Source: Bidens hawaiensis (Eukaryota > Streptophyta > Magnoliopsida > Asterales > Asteraceae). Taken from it: a stretch of 64,000 bases of DNA. The DNA lies in contig JAIQDT010003824.1 of NCBI GenBank assembly GCA_021521415.1, positions 186,001 through 250,000 on the forward strand. The letters are read 5' to 3'. The notes below the pieces were generated by a model. It was not told the DNA's origin and made no database searches. It saw nothing but the letters and a program-made list of their open reading frames with translations. Positions 1-10,199 of the stretch are shown piece after piece; positions within the stretch are counted from its first letter, which is position 1; each line of letters starts with the position of its first letter. Made by a program: the position numbers and the translations under genes.

Positions 1-167
1 TGATTTCTTTTTATTTCTTTGTCACCCTCTTTATCTTAAGAACTGAATTAGTAGGATTAATGTTTCAAATTCACGTATTGAATCAAGTATGAAGTGTAAC
101 ATTCGTTACTTTTCAAACGAGAAAACCCGACCCATTTCGAATTTTTGGATTTTTGTTTTCAAGTATT

Positions 168-211
168 TGCATACATACATACATACATACATACATACAT
201 GCATGCATGCA

Positions 212-247
<36 letters not shown>

Positions 248-291
248 TACATATATATATATATATATGTATGTATATATAGATGTATTAT
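168..291. repeat. Microsatellite (CATA)n / (AT)n
   Basis: About 70 bp of CATA repeats with three CATG variants, followed by an imperfect AT run, inside the solo LTR. It reads as runs of His/Thr/Tyr/Ile in all frames, so the overlapping short ORFs are spurious. Confidence 0.95.
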
Positions 292-1175
292 TAAATTCTC
301 AGGATCCTTTGATGTTCAATATGCGTTCGAATATTATTTCATTGATTTGTTTACAAAATCTCGAGCTTTATCGTTTATCAACTTTCGGGATAAATGCGTA
401 AATATCTAAATAACATGATATGGCATAGATCATAATATCTTCAAGGTTCAAGGGTTAAAACTAAAAATATAATTATTAAGTCTTCTTTGAATAACAATTT
501 ATAAGTTCAGAGAATTTTATGTAATTTATATTTTAGTTTAAGTTTAAATAGATTATGAAACTTGACGGGTGTAAAGTGCAAATAGTATTTAAATTATATT
601 ATTATTATTATTATATAAAACCCTACCCAACCCTCCCCCTACCCCTTTTTGCGGCCCGATTTTCCGGCCACCGGAAAACGGCTCCGACCACCTCCAAAGT
701 CCTCCATTTCCGTCTCTTTAACTCATTAATTTAGCCCAACGACTTTAGACTTCAATATTATACGTTAACTAATAGATTAATTGTAATATAATGGCCTAGA
801 ATCGTTATTAAATCCCGTAACCATCGCCAGATAACAAGATCAATCAAATTAATACAATTAACACGTTATGGACTCAATTCGTAGTATAAATAGATCATTC
901 TTCACAGCTAAACTCACACTCAGCACCAATTAAAATCAAATTTACACCTATAAGTCGTAATCAAGAAATTTAAGTTTGTTTCCGGCCACCATCGTTCTTA
1001 TACATTCCGGCAACTGCTGAGGTAATTGATACATGGTTTTATTTCGCAAACGACAATATAATCAAACGTACATGGAACAAAATCAACGATTGATTATCTA
1101 GGGTTTTGAATTTTGAAGATGATCCAGAATGCCTTTTATATTAATAATCGTTTTCATACTATAAATTGAATGAAG

Positions 1176-1252
1176 TATTGGTCTAGTGGTTAGAACCCTC
1201 GTGTGTAAACGGTCAGACACGGGTTTGAAACACTGTGTCAGCCTTTTTGTTA
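1176..1252 (+). ncRNA. tRNA-like Pol III cassette 1 in solo LTR (antisense to LTR)
   Basis: A-box-like TAGTGGTTAGAAC lies near 1184 and a B-box-like GGGTTTGAAAC near 1221, with tRNA-like spacing. A T5 run (CTTTTTG) follows directly, as expected for a Pol III terminator. It does not fold as a convincing functional tRNA, so it is called tRNA-like. Equivalent cassettes sit in other copies of this LTR family. Transcription is not shown. Confidence 0.5.
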
Positions 1253-1321
1253 TATTAGGTATAATTAGTTTTAATCAGTTAGTTTACATAATTAATGAAA
1301 ACCGTACCTTAAACGAATATT

Positions 1322-1406
1322 TCATCTAGTCCAACTGGTTAACTCTATGGGGTAATAACACTCAGACCCGGGTTCGAAACCCGGGTCAATCCTCTATTTT
1401 TTTTAG
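1322..1406 (+). ncRNA. tRNA-like Pol III cassette 2 in solo LTR (antisense to LTR)
   Basis: A box TAGTCCAACTGG (about 1327) and a strong B box GGGTTCGAAACCC (about 1370) are followed within about 15 bp by a T8 run. The B-box region extends into a long hairpin (ACCCGGG/CCCGGGT) that exceeds a normal 5-bp T stem, which argues against a standard tRNA gene. It lies on the strand opposite to the LTR. Confidence 0.55.
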
Positions 1407-2619
1407 ATAAACGTTTTAATATAATGTATTATTGTATTAAATCTTATAAATCTTTTTAAAAATCATTATTGAACAATAAAAATAATTTTTAAACTAAATA
1501 AAAATTTTATAAATTAAATATAAAATATATTTCATCTTTTTGCACTTAAAAACCAAGTTTTTGTTTTCGTAAATCGGAATTAAAAATCATTTATTAATAT
1601 TAAATGTGAACTTTAAGTCGTTAAAAATCTTTTTGTTAAGTCATTAATTATAATTTTGAATTATAAACCTTAGTTTAAGTTTTTCAAACATGCAAGCCTC
1701 GTATCTTTGCCACTAAAATAATTATATCATAATACTAATCAAGTTGCCGTTAAAACATAAATATTAATATAATAATCAAAAGCCATAAAATTAATAAAAT
1801 ATTAACGAACTCTCAATATAAGCTTATACAATAAATGACCCTGTTAGATTATCGATTGAGTCTCATATTTACATTTATCGTAGCTAGTGTGGATCGCCAT
1901 TTCGGATTTGTGATGCTTTTGGTTTGTTCGCCGTTCTCAATCTTTTCAACACAGTTGGATTACATTTTTACCTCAATTTCTAAGGTGAGTTTCTCACACC
2001 TCCTTTTTAAACGTTTTCATATTTTAGGGGTAGCATATGTATCCTATCAAACCTCAAGAATTACAATTTTTGCTTACAAACTACAATTCATATTATGGAC
2101 TTGTGTGCTTACTTGCTTATTTGTCTTATACATGGATTTCAAGTGGTTGCCTCAATACGTATAAGTATGACCATACTCCCCCCTTTGCACTCAGGTACAT
2201 TTGTATCGACTAGAAAAGGGACCTCATATCCGAGTACATTGGTAGCCACAACTTGAAAGGACATTCGTTTGTTCTTTACACTCAGGTCCATTGCATCGAG
2301 TGTAAAGAACCCTTATGTGCTCATTTCACAAGTTTCATGGAATTGCATGATTTTTACTTAAACTGTGGGAATCTCAATGCTACAGGTGTAGAAATACGAG
2401 GATGAAGGATAGAAGACACGTAGCATACTTAAAGGATATTCAAAGAACAACTTATCATTTCGTTTATTTAATTATTTGTTTACATTTTATATTAATTGAT
2501 AAACTTGTGTTACATGATGATTTAAATAAAATAATATTATTATGGTCACCTAATAGTGGCACGTGTGTTTGAGCATTCTGTACGTCACACTCAGGCGTTA
2601 GCCCGGATGTTACATGTAG

Positions 2620-3040
2620 CAAAAACAAGACTAGAATAGAGGTAAGGTTTAGTTTAAAGGTTATGTATTTCATGACGGTTTGCCAAACGCTTTGGTACGC
2701 TAATGAATCGGACTGTATGGTTTAAGAAAAACATAAAGTTTATAGTAGACGAGTTAATGGGTGTGATTCGGGACCAACGAGTGACGTTTGGACTGTGTAA
2801 AAGCAAGAAAAAATTAAGTTGTTATGGTCCAGAACTCTTTGTAGTTGTAAGACGAGCATTGGATGGTTAAAGAAGAAAGCTTATAACAGAAAGACAAGAA
2901 AACCGGTTTTGAATTGTATTTAAAGAATGCGATTCGTTTGGAAGAAAACTCGATTCGATTCGTTTAAGACATTTAAATAGATTCGTTTGTAAAACTCGAC
3001 TCAATTCGTTTGTAATATCGATTTGATTCGTTAATAATAC
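2620..3040 (+). other. Unassigned part of duplication copy 1
   Basis: This stretch is shared with 5445-5960. A 64-codon reading frame (5526-5720 in copy 2) starts at the equivalent ATG here (2704), but in copy 1 it is frameshifted after the lysine-rich KSKKK segment. No family is recognised, and the two copies do not preserve the frame. I see no convincing gene. Confidence 0.3.
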
Positions 3041-3427
3041 AACACTATTGCACATATTAAATACTCATTATTGCAGTTATGCAATATAACATGATTACAA
3101 ATATTGAATATACCATATTGCATATATATAAATATATATAGAGCAAAGTTAGTATCAGAAATATTATTTTCCTAAAAGATGTAAGAATTGATTATGAGCG
3201 TTAGATCTAATATACCGCATAAGGGCAAGATTGTTAACAACCATATCATGTTAACCAGGATAATATCTAATAATGTTTAATAAAAAGCAAAAAAAAGAAA
3301 AAAACCCTGTTAGAGTAGCGTATAGTTGGAGTATTGCATATGGTGCAACGCTATTGCACATATTAAATACTCATTACTGCAGTTATGCAATATAACATGA
3401 TTGCAAATATTGAATATACATTATTGC

Positions 3428-3461
<34 letters not shown>

Positions 3462-3570
3462 ACACACACACAACATAATTTCACATATGCACAGCATGGA
3501 ATTTTATTTAGAATTTTTTATATTTTTGCATATAATATAATACTATTGCATATACGCAATAAAACACGAT
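3041..3570. repeat. AT-rich stretch with recurrent TATTGCA/TGCAATA motifs
   Basis: The phrase ACTATTGCACATATTAAATACTCATTA occurs twice (about 3045 and 3349), each followed by TTGCAGTTATGCAATATAACATGATT. Similar half-palindromic TTGCAT/ATGCAA words continue through 5950-7600 in copy 2. There is no coding potential. A short CA/TA microsatellite lies near 3428-3470. Confidence 0.6.
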
Positions 3571-4176
3571 TGTCTTAATAGTTTTGTTCTCTGCTTGACC
3601 ATTAATTTATCATATTATTACTAATAGTTCAACTTTTATCATTAGTTAACCATTTTAAGTTCTAACCATTACGTGATCATTTTTTCAAAACAAACAAATT
3701 GTACTTTGACATTACGTAACCATCAAACACAATGAAAAGACTGGATTCAAAGTATTGCACTAAATATATATACCTCAATTAGAAGACTAGTTGTTCGGTA
3801 TTGTCTTTTAAAAAGTATTTCAAAATTTTATTTATTAGATCTTGCAATTTTTAGTTTTATTAATGATTTTGATTGTAATTTTACTTTTCTGAATAACTTA
3901 TATTAGTTTTTAGGTATTTCAATTACCTAAAAAATGGTTTGTCGATGACGAAACGTGCGTTACGCCTTTTAGAGATGGATGTGGTGGAGGAAATGGGGTT
4001 TGGGGTGGTATATCCACTCCTTCCACCTCAACCGGATAAGACAAGAGAATAAGGGGAACCAAGGATATATCGGTTTATATCTAGCACGATGTGCAATAAT
4101 TAGATATAACAAGGAAATCATAAGAAGCATTCTTTATTTCACTTTCATTAAAATAAGACACATAAAAGAAATTCTA
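3571..4176. other. Spacer, no gene seen
   Basis: AT-rich sequence shared with 7320-8029 up to about 4020. The short reading frame that opens at 3979 has no recognisable domain and lies immediately downstream of the peptide gene that is read from the other strand. Confidence 0.5.
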
Positions 4177-4596
4177 TTAGCAACCATGACGTTTATGACT
4201 AGGACCTGATGGAACATCACATTGAGGAACGACAAACTTTCTTGGAATGTGTGGAGGTTATGGATTAGGACCTCTAGGAGCTACTCATTGAGAAATGACG
4301 AACTTCATATGAACGTGTGGAGGTTCTGCAATAGGAACTCTAGGAGCTACTCGTTGAGTAACGATGAACTTTGAATGAGCATGTGGAGGTTCGGCATTAG
4401 AACCTCCATGAGTCACTCATTGAGGAACGATGAACTTCGTAGGAACATGTGGAGGTTCTGGATTAGGACCTCCAGGAGCTACTCATTGAGGAACGACTTC
4501 AGACATGTAGTTTGATGAAGGTTCGCCTTCCAATTTTGATGAACAGGTCGATAAAACTAGCAACAAGAAAATGATTGATCTGAAAAAACTACCCAT
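4177..4596 (-). pseudogene. Secreted repeat-peptide precursor (CLE/IDA-like motif), degenerate
   Basis: Read on the minus strand from ATG at 4596, 140 codons run to TAA at 4179-4177. Residues 1-20 form a clear signal peptide (MGSFFRSIIFLLLVLSTCSS), followed by a short acidic spacer. Then come four 22-residue repeats of the type (R)VAPGGPNPEPPHVPTK plus FIVPQ, and a C-terminal unit ending VPSGPSHKRHG. The 66-bp DNA period equals 22 codons, and the repeats are in frame with the signal peptide. This is the expected build of a precursor releasing small secreted signalling peptides. RVAPGGPNP resembles the CLE core (R-x-V-P-S-G-P-N-P), while VPSGPSHKRH resembles the IDA/IDL and PIP end. Neither match is decisive. 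Four in-frame stops break it: TGA at codons 38, 60 and 104, each at the repeat position where the third repeat has Arg (CGA), and TAA at the Glu position of the fourth repeat. It is therefore probably a recent pseudogene of a functional family. Copy 2 of the duplication is interrupted before this gene. Confidence 0.7.
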
Positions 4597-5348
4597 GGCG
4601 TCTATGATAAATAGGAAGGTTGGAGAAGGGCTTGTATAGTAATAAAATTTCAGAATGGTATTAACGTAATAGTATATGAAAACATCAATAAACGTAAATC
4701 ATTTATTGTTAGTTAAACTAATTCATGAACTCAGAATGAAAATTTATTGGTGTATTTTTTATTTGAAACATGCGAATCAACATTTTGGAATGTTTATTAA
4801 ATACGGTAAAATACAATAAAATATATAATGATAAAGTATTAATCATAAAACTTACATTAAAAACAACATATAATCATATAATTTACGCATCTTCAAAAAG
4901 TAAAATTTTCATGCGAAGCAAACGAGTCTCCAAACGTAACACTTGTTTTTATGGCGAGGTAGATACATGTTACACATATAACTAGATGAAATCATAAATA
5001 TTTACACACCATATGTAAATGATGATAATGAGGCATGTAATATGCATCCCTATGTATATAATAACACAACAGGTTTATAGATTCATGGATCATTGTACCT
5101 ATAATTATGTAGCATATCAAATAATTATATTTATATACTTCTGCACTATTATAATTAAAGTTAATCATCGTTTTTGTTATTTATAAAAAGTCACTTTAAA
5201 TATCCATAATTAGTGTACTTTAATTAAATTAGTAAATTCTTGTCTTTTTATATTATGTTTTAAACCGTCGATAAAGTTAACAACGGTTATCTAAGTTTAA
5301 AAAATGGTGATACTAGATAAAAATATAAAAAGGTATAACAATAAACTT
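4597..5348. other. AT-rich spacer upstream of the peptide gene
   Basis: No gene was recognised. The short reading frame at 4770-4985 is AT-rich with no recognisable domain. The stretch next to 4596 would hold the promoter of the minus-strand peptide gene. Only weak TATA-like words (CTATTTATC near 4610) are seen. Confidence 0.4.
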
Positions 5349-5800
5349 TGATTCCTTTTTATTTCTTTGTCACCCTCCTTATCTTAACAACTGAATTAGT
5401 AGGATTAATGGTTCCAATTCAAGTATTGAATCAGATATGAAGTTAGAACCAGACCAGAATAGAAGTAAGCTTTAGTTTAAAGGTTATGTATTTCATGACG
5501 GTTTGCCAAACACTTTGGTAGGCTAATGAATTGGACTGTATGGTTTAAGAAAAACATAAAGTTTATAGTAGACGAGTTAATGGGTGTGATTCAAGACCAA
5601 CGAGTGACGTTCGGACTGTGTAAAAGCAAGAAAATTAAGTTGTTATGGCCCAAAACTCGTTGTAGTTGTAAGATGGGCCTTGGATGGATGAAGAAGAAAG
5701 CTTATAACAGAAAGAAATGAAAACCAATTTTGAATCGTATTTAAAGAATGTGTTTCGTTTGGAAGGAAACTCGGTTCGATTCATTTAAGAAGTTTGATTA

Positions 5801-5945
5801 GATTCGTTTGTAAAACTCGACTCGATTCGTTTTTAATATTCAATTGGATTCGTTTGTAAAACTCGATTCGATTCATTTGCAATATTCAATTCCATTCGTT
5901 TGTAAAACTCGACTCGATTCGTTTGTAATATCGATTTGATTTGTT
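5801..5945 (+). repeat. 46-47-bp minisatellite, about 3 units
   Basis: Units beginning RTTCGTTTGTAAAACTCGA start at about 5801, 5847 and 5894. The corresponding place in copy 1 (about 2984) has a single unit, so copy number changed after duplication. Confidence 0.75.
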
Positions 5946-5949
5946 TGTA

Positions 5950-7600
5950 ATACAACGCTACTGCACATATGTAATACAATATTATTGCATATGTTCACTA
6001 CATTAACTTTTTTTATTTCCTTTTATTTTTAATTTTATTTTTTCCCCTGAATAATATCTACATATAAGAATGAAGAAAGAAAAAAAATTTACAAATATTT
6101 TTTTAAACGAAAATTGAAAATATTTTTTATTAGTCCTCAAGTTATCTATCTAAGTAATCTTGATTATACACACACATATTAATATATATAGACAGAGCAA
6201 AGTTAGAATAAGAACTATTATTTTACTAAAAGGCGTAAGAGTTGTTTATAACCGTTTGGCTAATATACCACATAAAGGCAAGCTTGTAAACAACCATATC
6301 ATGTTAATTATAGAATTGAATTATAATCCCTATAAAAAACCATATCATGTTAACCCTGATTATATCTATTAATGTTTAAAAGAAGCAAAAAAAAAAAGAA
6401 AAAAAAAAGAAAAAAAAAAAAAACCATTGAAGTAGCGCATAGTTGGAGTATTGCATATGGTATAACACTATTGCACATATATATTACTCATTATTGTAGT
6501 ATGATTGTAAATATTGGATATACATTATTGCATATACATTTATAAGGAGAGAATCAAGAGAGAACTCCTTAAATAGAAATAGAGAAATAGAGAACTAATA
6601 AAGAAATATTTTTAATTTAATTAAAAAAATATTTTTAAATTTCTTTTTCTTTTATCCTTCTTATAGGTTGTTACTCTTTACTAGAAAAAACTATAAAAAT
6701 AAATAAATAATTAAAAAAAACTCGTTGTAGTACACATATGCAATACATTGACTTTTTTTTAAACATATATGCACTAGTGTGTATTTTGATATGTGTAATA
6801 GTATTGAATAACATATATGCAATTTTTCATATTTTATTAGTACAATAGTGTTATATTATATAAAAAATAAAAAAAATCAATATAGTGCATATGTGTATTA
6901 GTGTTGTATTACATATATGCGATAGTGTGTATTGCATACAATTATTAGTTTTGTATTTGTATATATTCAATAGCGTGTATTGTATAATAAAATTGTGTTG
7001 TATTATATGCAATAAAACACTATTGTATATATGCAATACACATTAGTGCACATTTACACTACATCGACGGATTTTTTTATGAACAATATCATCTCATTAT
7101 AAGGAGGAAAGAAAAAAAATCACAAAATATTTTTTTAAAAAAGTTAAATATAATAATTCTTTATTAGTTCTCTAGTTCTCTCTAGATCTCACCCCTATAT
7201 ATATATATATACACACACACACACAAAACAATTGCACATATGAACTACATGGACTTTTATTTAATTTTTTTTATATTTTTGCATATAATACAACACTATT
7301 GCACATACACAATACAACAGGATTGTCTTAATAGTTTTGATCTCTACTTGACCATTAATTTATCATATTATTACTAATAGTTCAACTTTTATCATTAGTT
7401 AACCATTTTAAGTTCTAACCATTTCGTGATCATTTTTTCAAAACAAACAAATTGTACTCGGCAAGATGGATTTTTATTTATACTTTTTTTTTATATTTTT
7501 GCATATAATAAAACACTATTTCACATGTACAATAAACACTATTGCATATACGCAATACAACACGATTGTGTTAATAGTTTTGATCACTGCATGACCATTA
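5950..7600. repeat. AT-rich block with TTGCATATATGCAA-like half-palindromes
   Basis: Words such as CACTATTGCACATA, GTATTGCATA and CATATGCAATA recur every few tens of bases on both strands, with a poly-A/AG stretch at about 6386-6423. No open frame carries a recognisable domain. This may be the body of an undescribed AT-rich foldback or MITE-like repeat, and no clean ends could be fixed. Confidence 0.5.
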
Positions 7601-8029
7601 ATTTATTATATTATTACTAATAGTTCAACTTTTATCATTAGTTAAACATATGAAGCTCAAACCATTACGTGATCATTTTCTCAAATCAAATGAATTGTAC
7701 TCCGGCATTACGTAACCATTAAACACAATGAAAAGATTTGATTCAAAATATTGCATTAAATCTATATACCTCATTTAGAAAACTAGTTGCTTAGTATTGT
7801 CTTTTTAAAAGTATTTTAAATTTTATTTCTTTGATCTTGCAATTTTTAGTTTTATTAATGAATTTGATTCTAATTTTACTTTTCTGAATAACTTATAATA
7901 GTTTTTAGGTATTTGAATTACCTAAAAAATGGTTTGTCGACGACGAAACATGCTTTACGCCTTTTAGAGATGGTTAGAGATGGATGTGGTGGAGGATATG
8001 GGGTTTGGGATGGATATATTCACTCCTTC

Positions 8030-8978
8030 TATAACACCCCGGCTTAAAGGGAAACGCCTAAGTGTGTCGTACAGATTGCTCAAAAGACATGTGAAATTAT
8101 TAAGTGTCAATATTATCATTTATTAATTTCCACATCAAAACACATGTTTGAGAACAAAGAATACAAGGAAATATAAATACAACTAAACATTTTGTCAATT
8201 TCTTTAAATAACCTAAGTATAGTGTCTTCTCCATGTATCATCCTTTAATGCTTGAACAAATGTAGCATATTTATAAAATAATGTCAACCATATGAATAGT
8301 TGGTCAGTTCACACACTTTGATATAATACATAAAATTCATACAATTCCATGAAACTTGTGAAAAGCGCAAATAAGGGTACTTTACACTCAAATCAATGGT
8401 CCTGAGTGTAAAGAATAAATGAAGGTCCTTTCCTGTTAGGACAACCAACGTACTCGGATAATGAGGTCTCTTTTCCACTTGAAACAAAAGGTCCTGAGTG
8501 CAAAGGACGTATGATCATAATTATAGAGGCAACCACTTGAAATCAATGCACGTAAGCAAGTGAGGAAGTAAACACACAAGTCCATGTAATGAATTGTAGT
8601 TTTTAAATGAAATCATAAATACTTTGCATTTTGTAAGATACATATGCTACCAACAACAGTAATAAAAGCGTGAAAAGGGGGTGTGAGAAACTCACCTTTG
8701 AAATAGATGATAAACGAGAAACGAAATTCGAAAGCAACCGAAAGTGCGTTAAAGAACTCGGAAAGATTGAACTTCTCAAACTATGAATAGAAATTTAAAG
8801 ACTAACTAACAGGATTATACGGGTTAATTATTTAGTTTTAAAGATGTTGCGTTATATAATTTATTATCTTAAGGAATGGATTATTTTATATTATTCTAAG
8901 TCTTAACGGAAATTTTAACGGTTTATATTATTTTAATATTATAATTTTAACACTAATGTGAGAGTTACGATATTACGT
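8030..8978 (+). mobile_element. Truncated large LTR (same family as 95-2614)
   Basis: It starts TATAACACCCCGGCTTAAAGGG (T-A instead of T-G) and follows the LTR at 39913 through the GTGTCGTACAGATTG, CAACCAACGTACTCGGATAATGAGG and GGATTATACGGGTTAATTATTT segments. It stops abruptly at 8978, where the copia-type LTR of the next element begins, so the remaining part is displaced or lost. Confidence 0.8.
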
Positions 8979-9956
8979 TGTCAAGATCGGGAACTCGTTT
9001 TACACTAAAACAGTTGACAAAAACACACAAATGAAATCAATATATAAAGACCAACTGATTATATCCGGCGAATCAGTTATAATAAGGATGCTGGTATAGA
9101 ATAATGATTGTCTAAAAACACTCACAAATATACAAAAAAGATTTCTGGTATATCATAATATTCACTCAAGAACAATGAAAGTGTTTTGGGTTTGCATGAA
9201 AAGTCTAGGGTTTCGTATTCAATGGCGGCTGTACTAGGTTTGCATGAATGAGGTCTTAGTCTCTCATTAATCGTTTATGCACGCGTACCTATGATGTAAA
9301 CCTAGTATTCTTTATATAGACCCATAGACGTTCCATCTAGAAGCCCTAATAATTACAAAATACAAGTGTAACCTAGGTCTTCAAGTATGATAAATCCTTG
9401 CCGAGCAAACCTTGTAACATTGAGTATATCGAAACATGTCTTCGAGAAACCTTTACTTAGAATATTTTCCTTAGAAAATATTCTACTCCAGCAGAATTCA
9501 ATCTTTATAACTTATCCCAACTTTGCTCGGACAAATCCCACGAGCAAACATATTCTTCTATATCTCTTCAATCTTCACTAAGGTTTATTGTGAACAACTC
9601 TAGTAAGCTCGGGTGCTGAAACATACTCGAGATTGAACCTTGCTCGAAGCTTTACGTGGATTATATTGAGATCACCATTTATTGTATCCATACTCGACCC
9701 ACCAAAATACTTGTAAACTTTAATTGGTTTATGCTCGGATAGATCAAGTGTTTGCTCGGATAGCAAACTGTGCTTGATGAAGAACATCCTTGCTCGACGA
9801 AGTGTAGCTTGCTCGAAACTTTAAACACTTAGAAGAATTCCAGAACATAATCTTACATGTGTAAGATATCATGCTCGAGCTAGTAAAAGTCGTGCTCGAA
9901 GGTCCAAGCTTGATCGAGAAGATTCCAATCTTCCTAGTCAATTTTCTGACCCAACA
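8979..9956 (-). mobile_element. 3' LTR of a reverse-oriented LTR retroelement
   Basis: On the minus strand this starts TGTTGGGTCAGAAAATTG right after a polypurine tract (complement of ATCTCCCCCTAGAT, 9957-9970) and ends CCCGATCTTGACA. The length is 978 bp, with TG...CA ends. It has inserted into the large LTR at 8030. The half from 9390 to 9930 is packed with TGCTCGA/TGCTCGG words (see findings). The other LTR of this element is not in the window. Confidence 0.75.
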
Positions 9957-10199
9957 ATCTCCCCCTAGATTTAAACAAACTCAGATGTGCCAAAACATAC
10001 TTGTGTTACTTACACTTCGTTCAAAATACACATCAAATTTCATACGAAAATCAAATTACATTACACAATCAGATTCTGCGTCCAGGGCATTACACATCAA
10101 ATAACATAAACATGAAATTACACAAAAAGATAAAATTACATAGAAAGATAAAAAACTACAAGCATCAGATAATAGTCACTTCAGCACATAACCGCGATT

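Larger units (their letters stand above)
95..2614 (-). mobile_element. Solo LTR, large TGTAACACCCCG-type (probably Ty3/gypsy)
   Basis: On the minus strand the element begins TGTAACATCCGGGC and ends CGAATGTTACA. It is flanked by TGAAG (90-94) and TGTAG (2615-2619), a 5-bp target duplication with one mismatch. Copy 2 of the surrounding duplication has the uninterrupted site TGAAG at 5438-5442, which proves insertion. It is about 2,520 bp long, with no internal region and no second LTR. The same family recurs at 8030-8978, ~31900-34137 and 39913-42407. Assignment to Ty3/gypsy is inference from LTR length and the TGTAACACCCC start. The ORFs inside are not genes. Confidence 0.88.
1..4020. repeat. 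Segmental duplication, copy 1 (interrupted by a solo LTR)
   Basis: Bases 1-94 and 2615-~4020 match 5349-~8029 in order and orientation. Examples are the opening TGATTTCTTTTTATTTC, the GGTTATGTATTTCATGACGG stretch, the GAGCAAAGTTAG stretch and the final TTTAGAGATGGATGTGGTGG. Divergence is visible throughout (SNPs and indels), so the duplication is old. Copy 1 carries a 2.5-kb LTR at 95-2614 that is absent from copy 2. The duplication may extend to the left of the window. Confidence 0.85.
5349..8029. repeat. Segmental duplication, copy 2 (empty LTR site at 5438-5442)
   Basis: This copy matches 1-94 followed directly by 2615-~4020. The unoccupied target TGAAG lies at 5438-5442, exactly where copy 1 has its solo LTR. 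It is longer than its counterpart because of extra repeat units at 5801-5940, an added AT-rich block near 6540-7180 and an internal partial duplication (7250-7460 resembles 7470-7690). It is cut at 8030 by another LTR of the same family, so the peptide gene is not reached. Confidence 0.85.

Noticed and set aside
1322..1395. True tRNA gene
   Set aside because: A and B boxes and terminator are present, but the extended CCCGGG hairpin and poor acceptor pairing do not make a normal cloverleaf; kept as tRNA-like only.
1835..2164. 109-codon plus-strand frame with membrane-like character
   Set aside because: Lies antisense within the solo LTR; the equivalent region of other LTR copies is not open.
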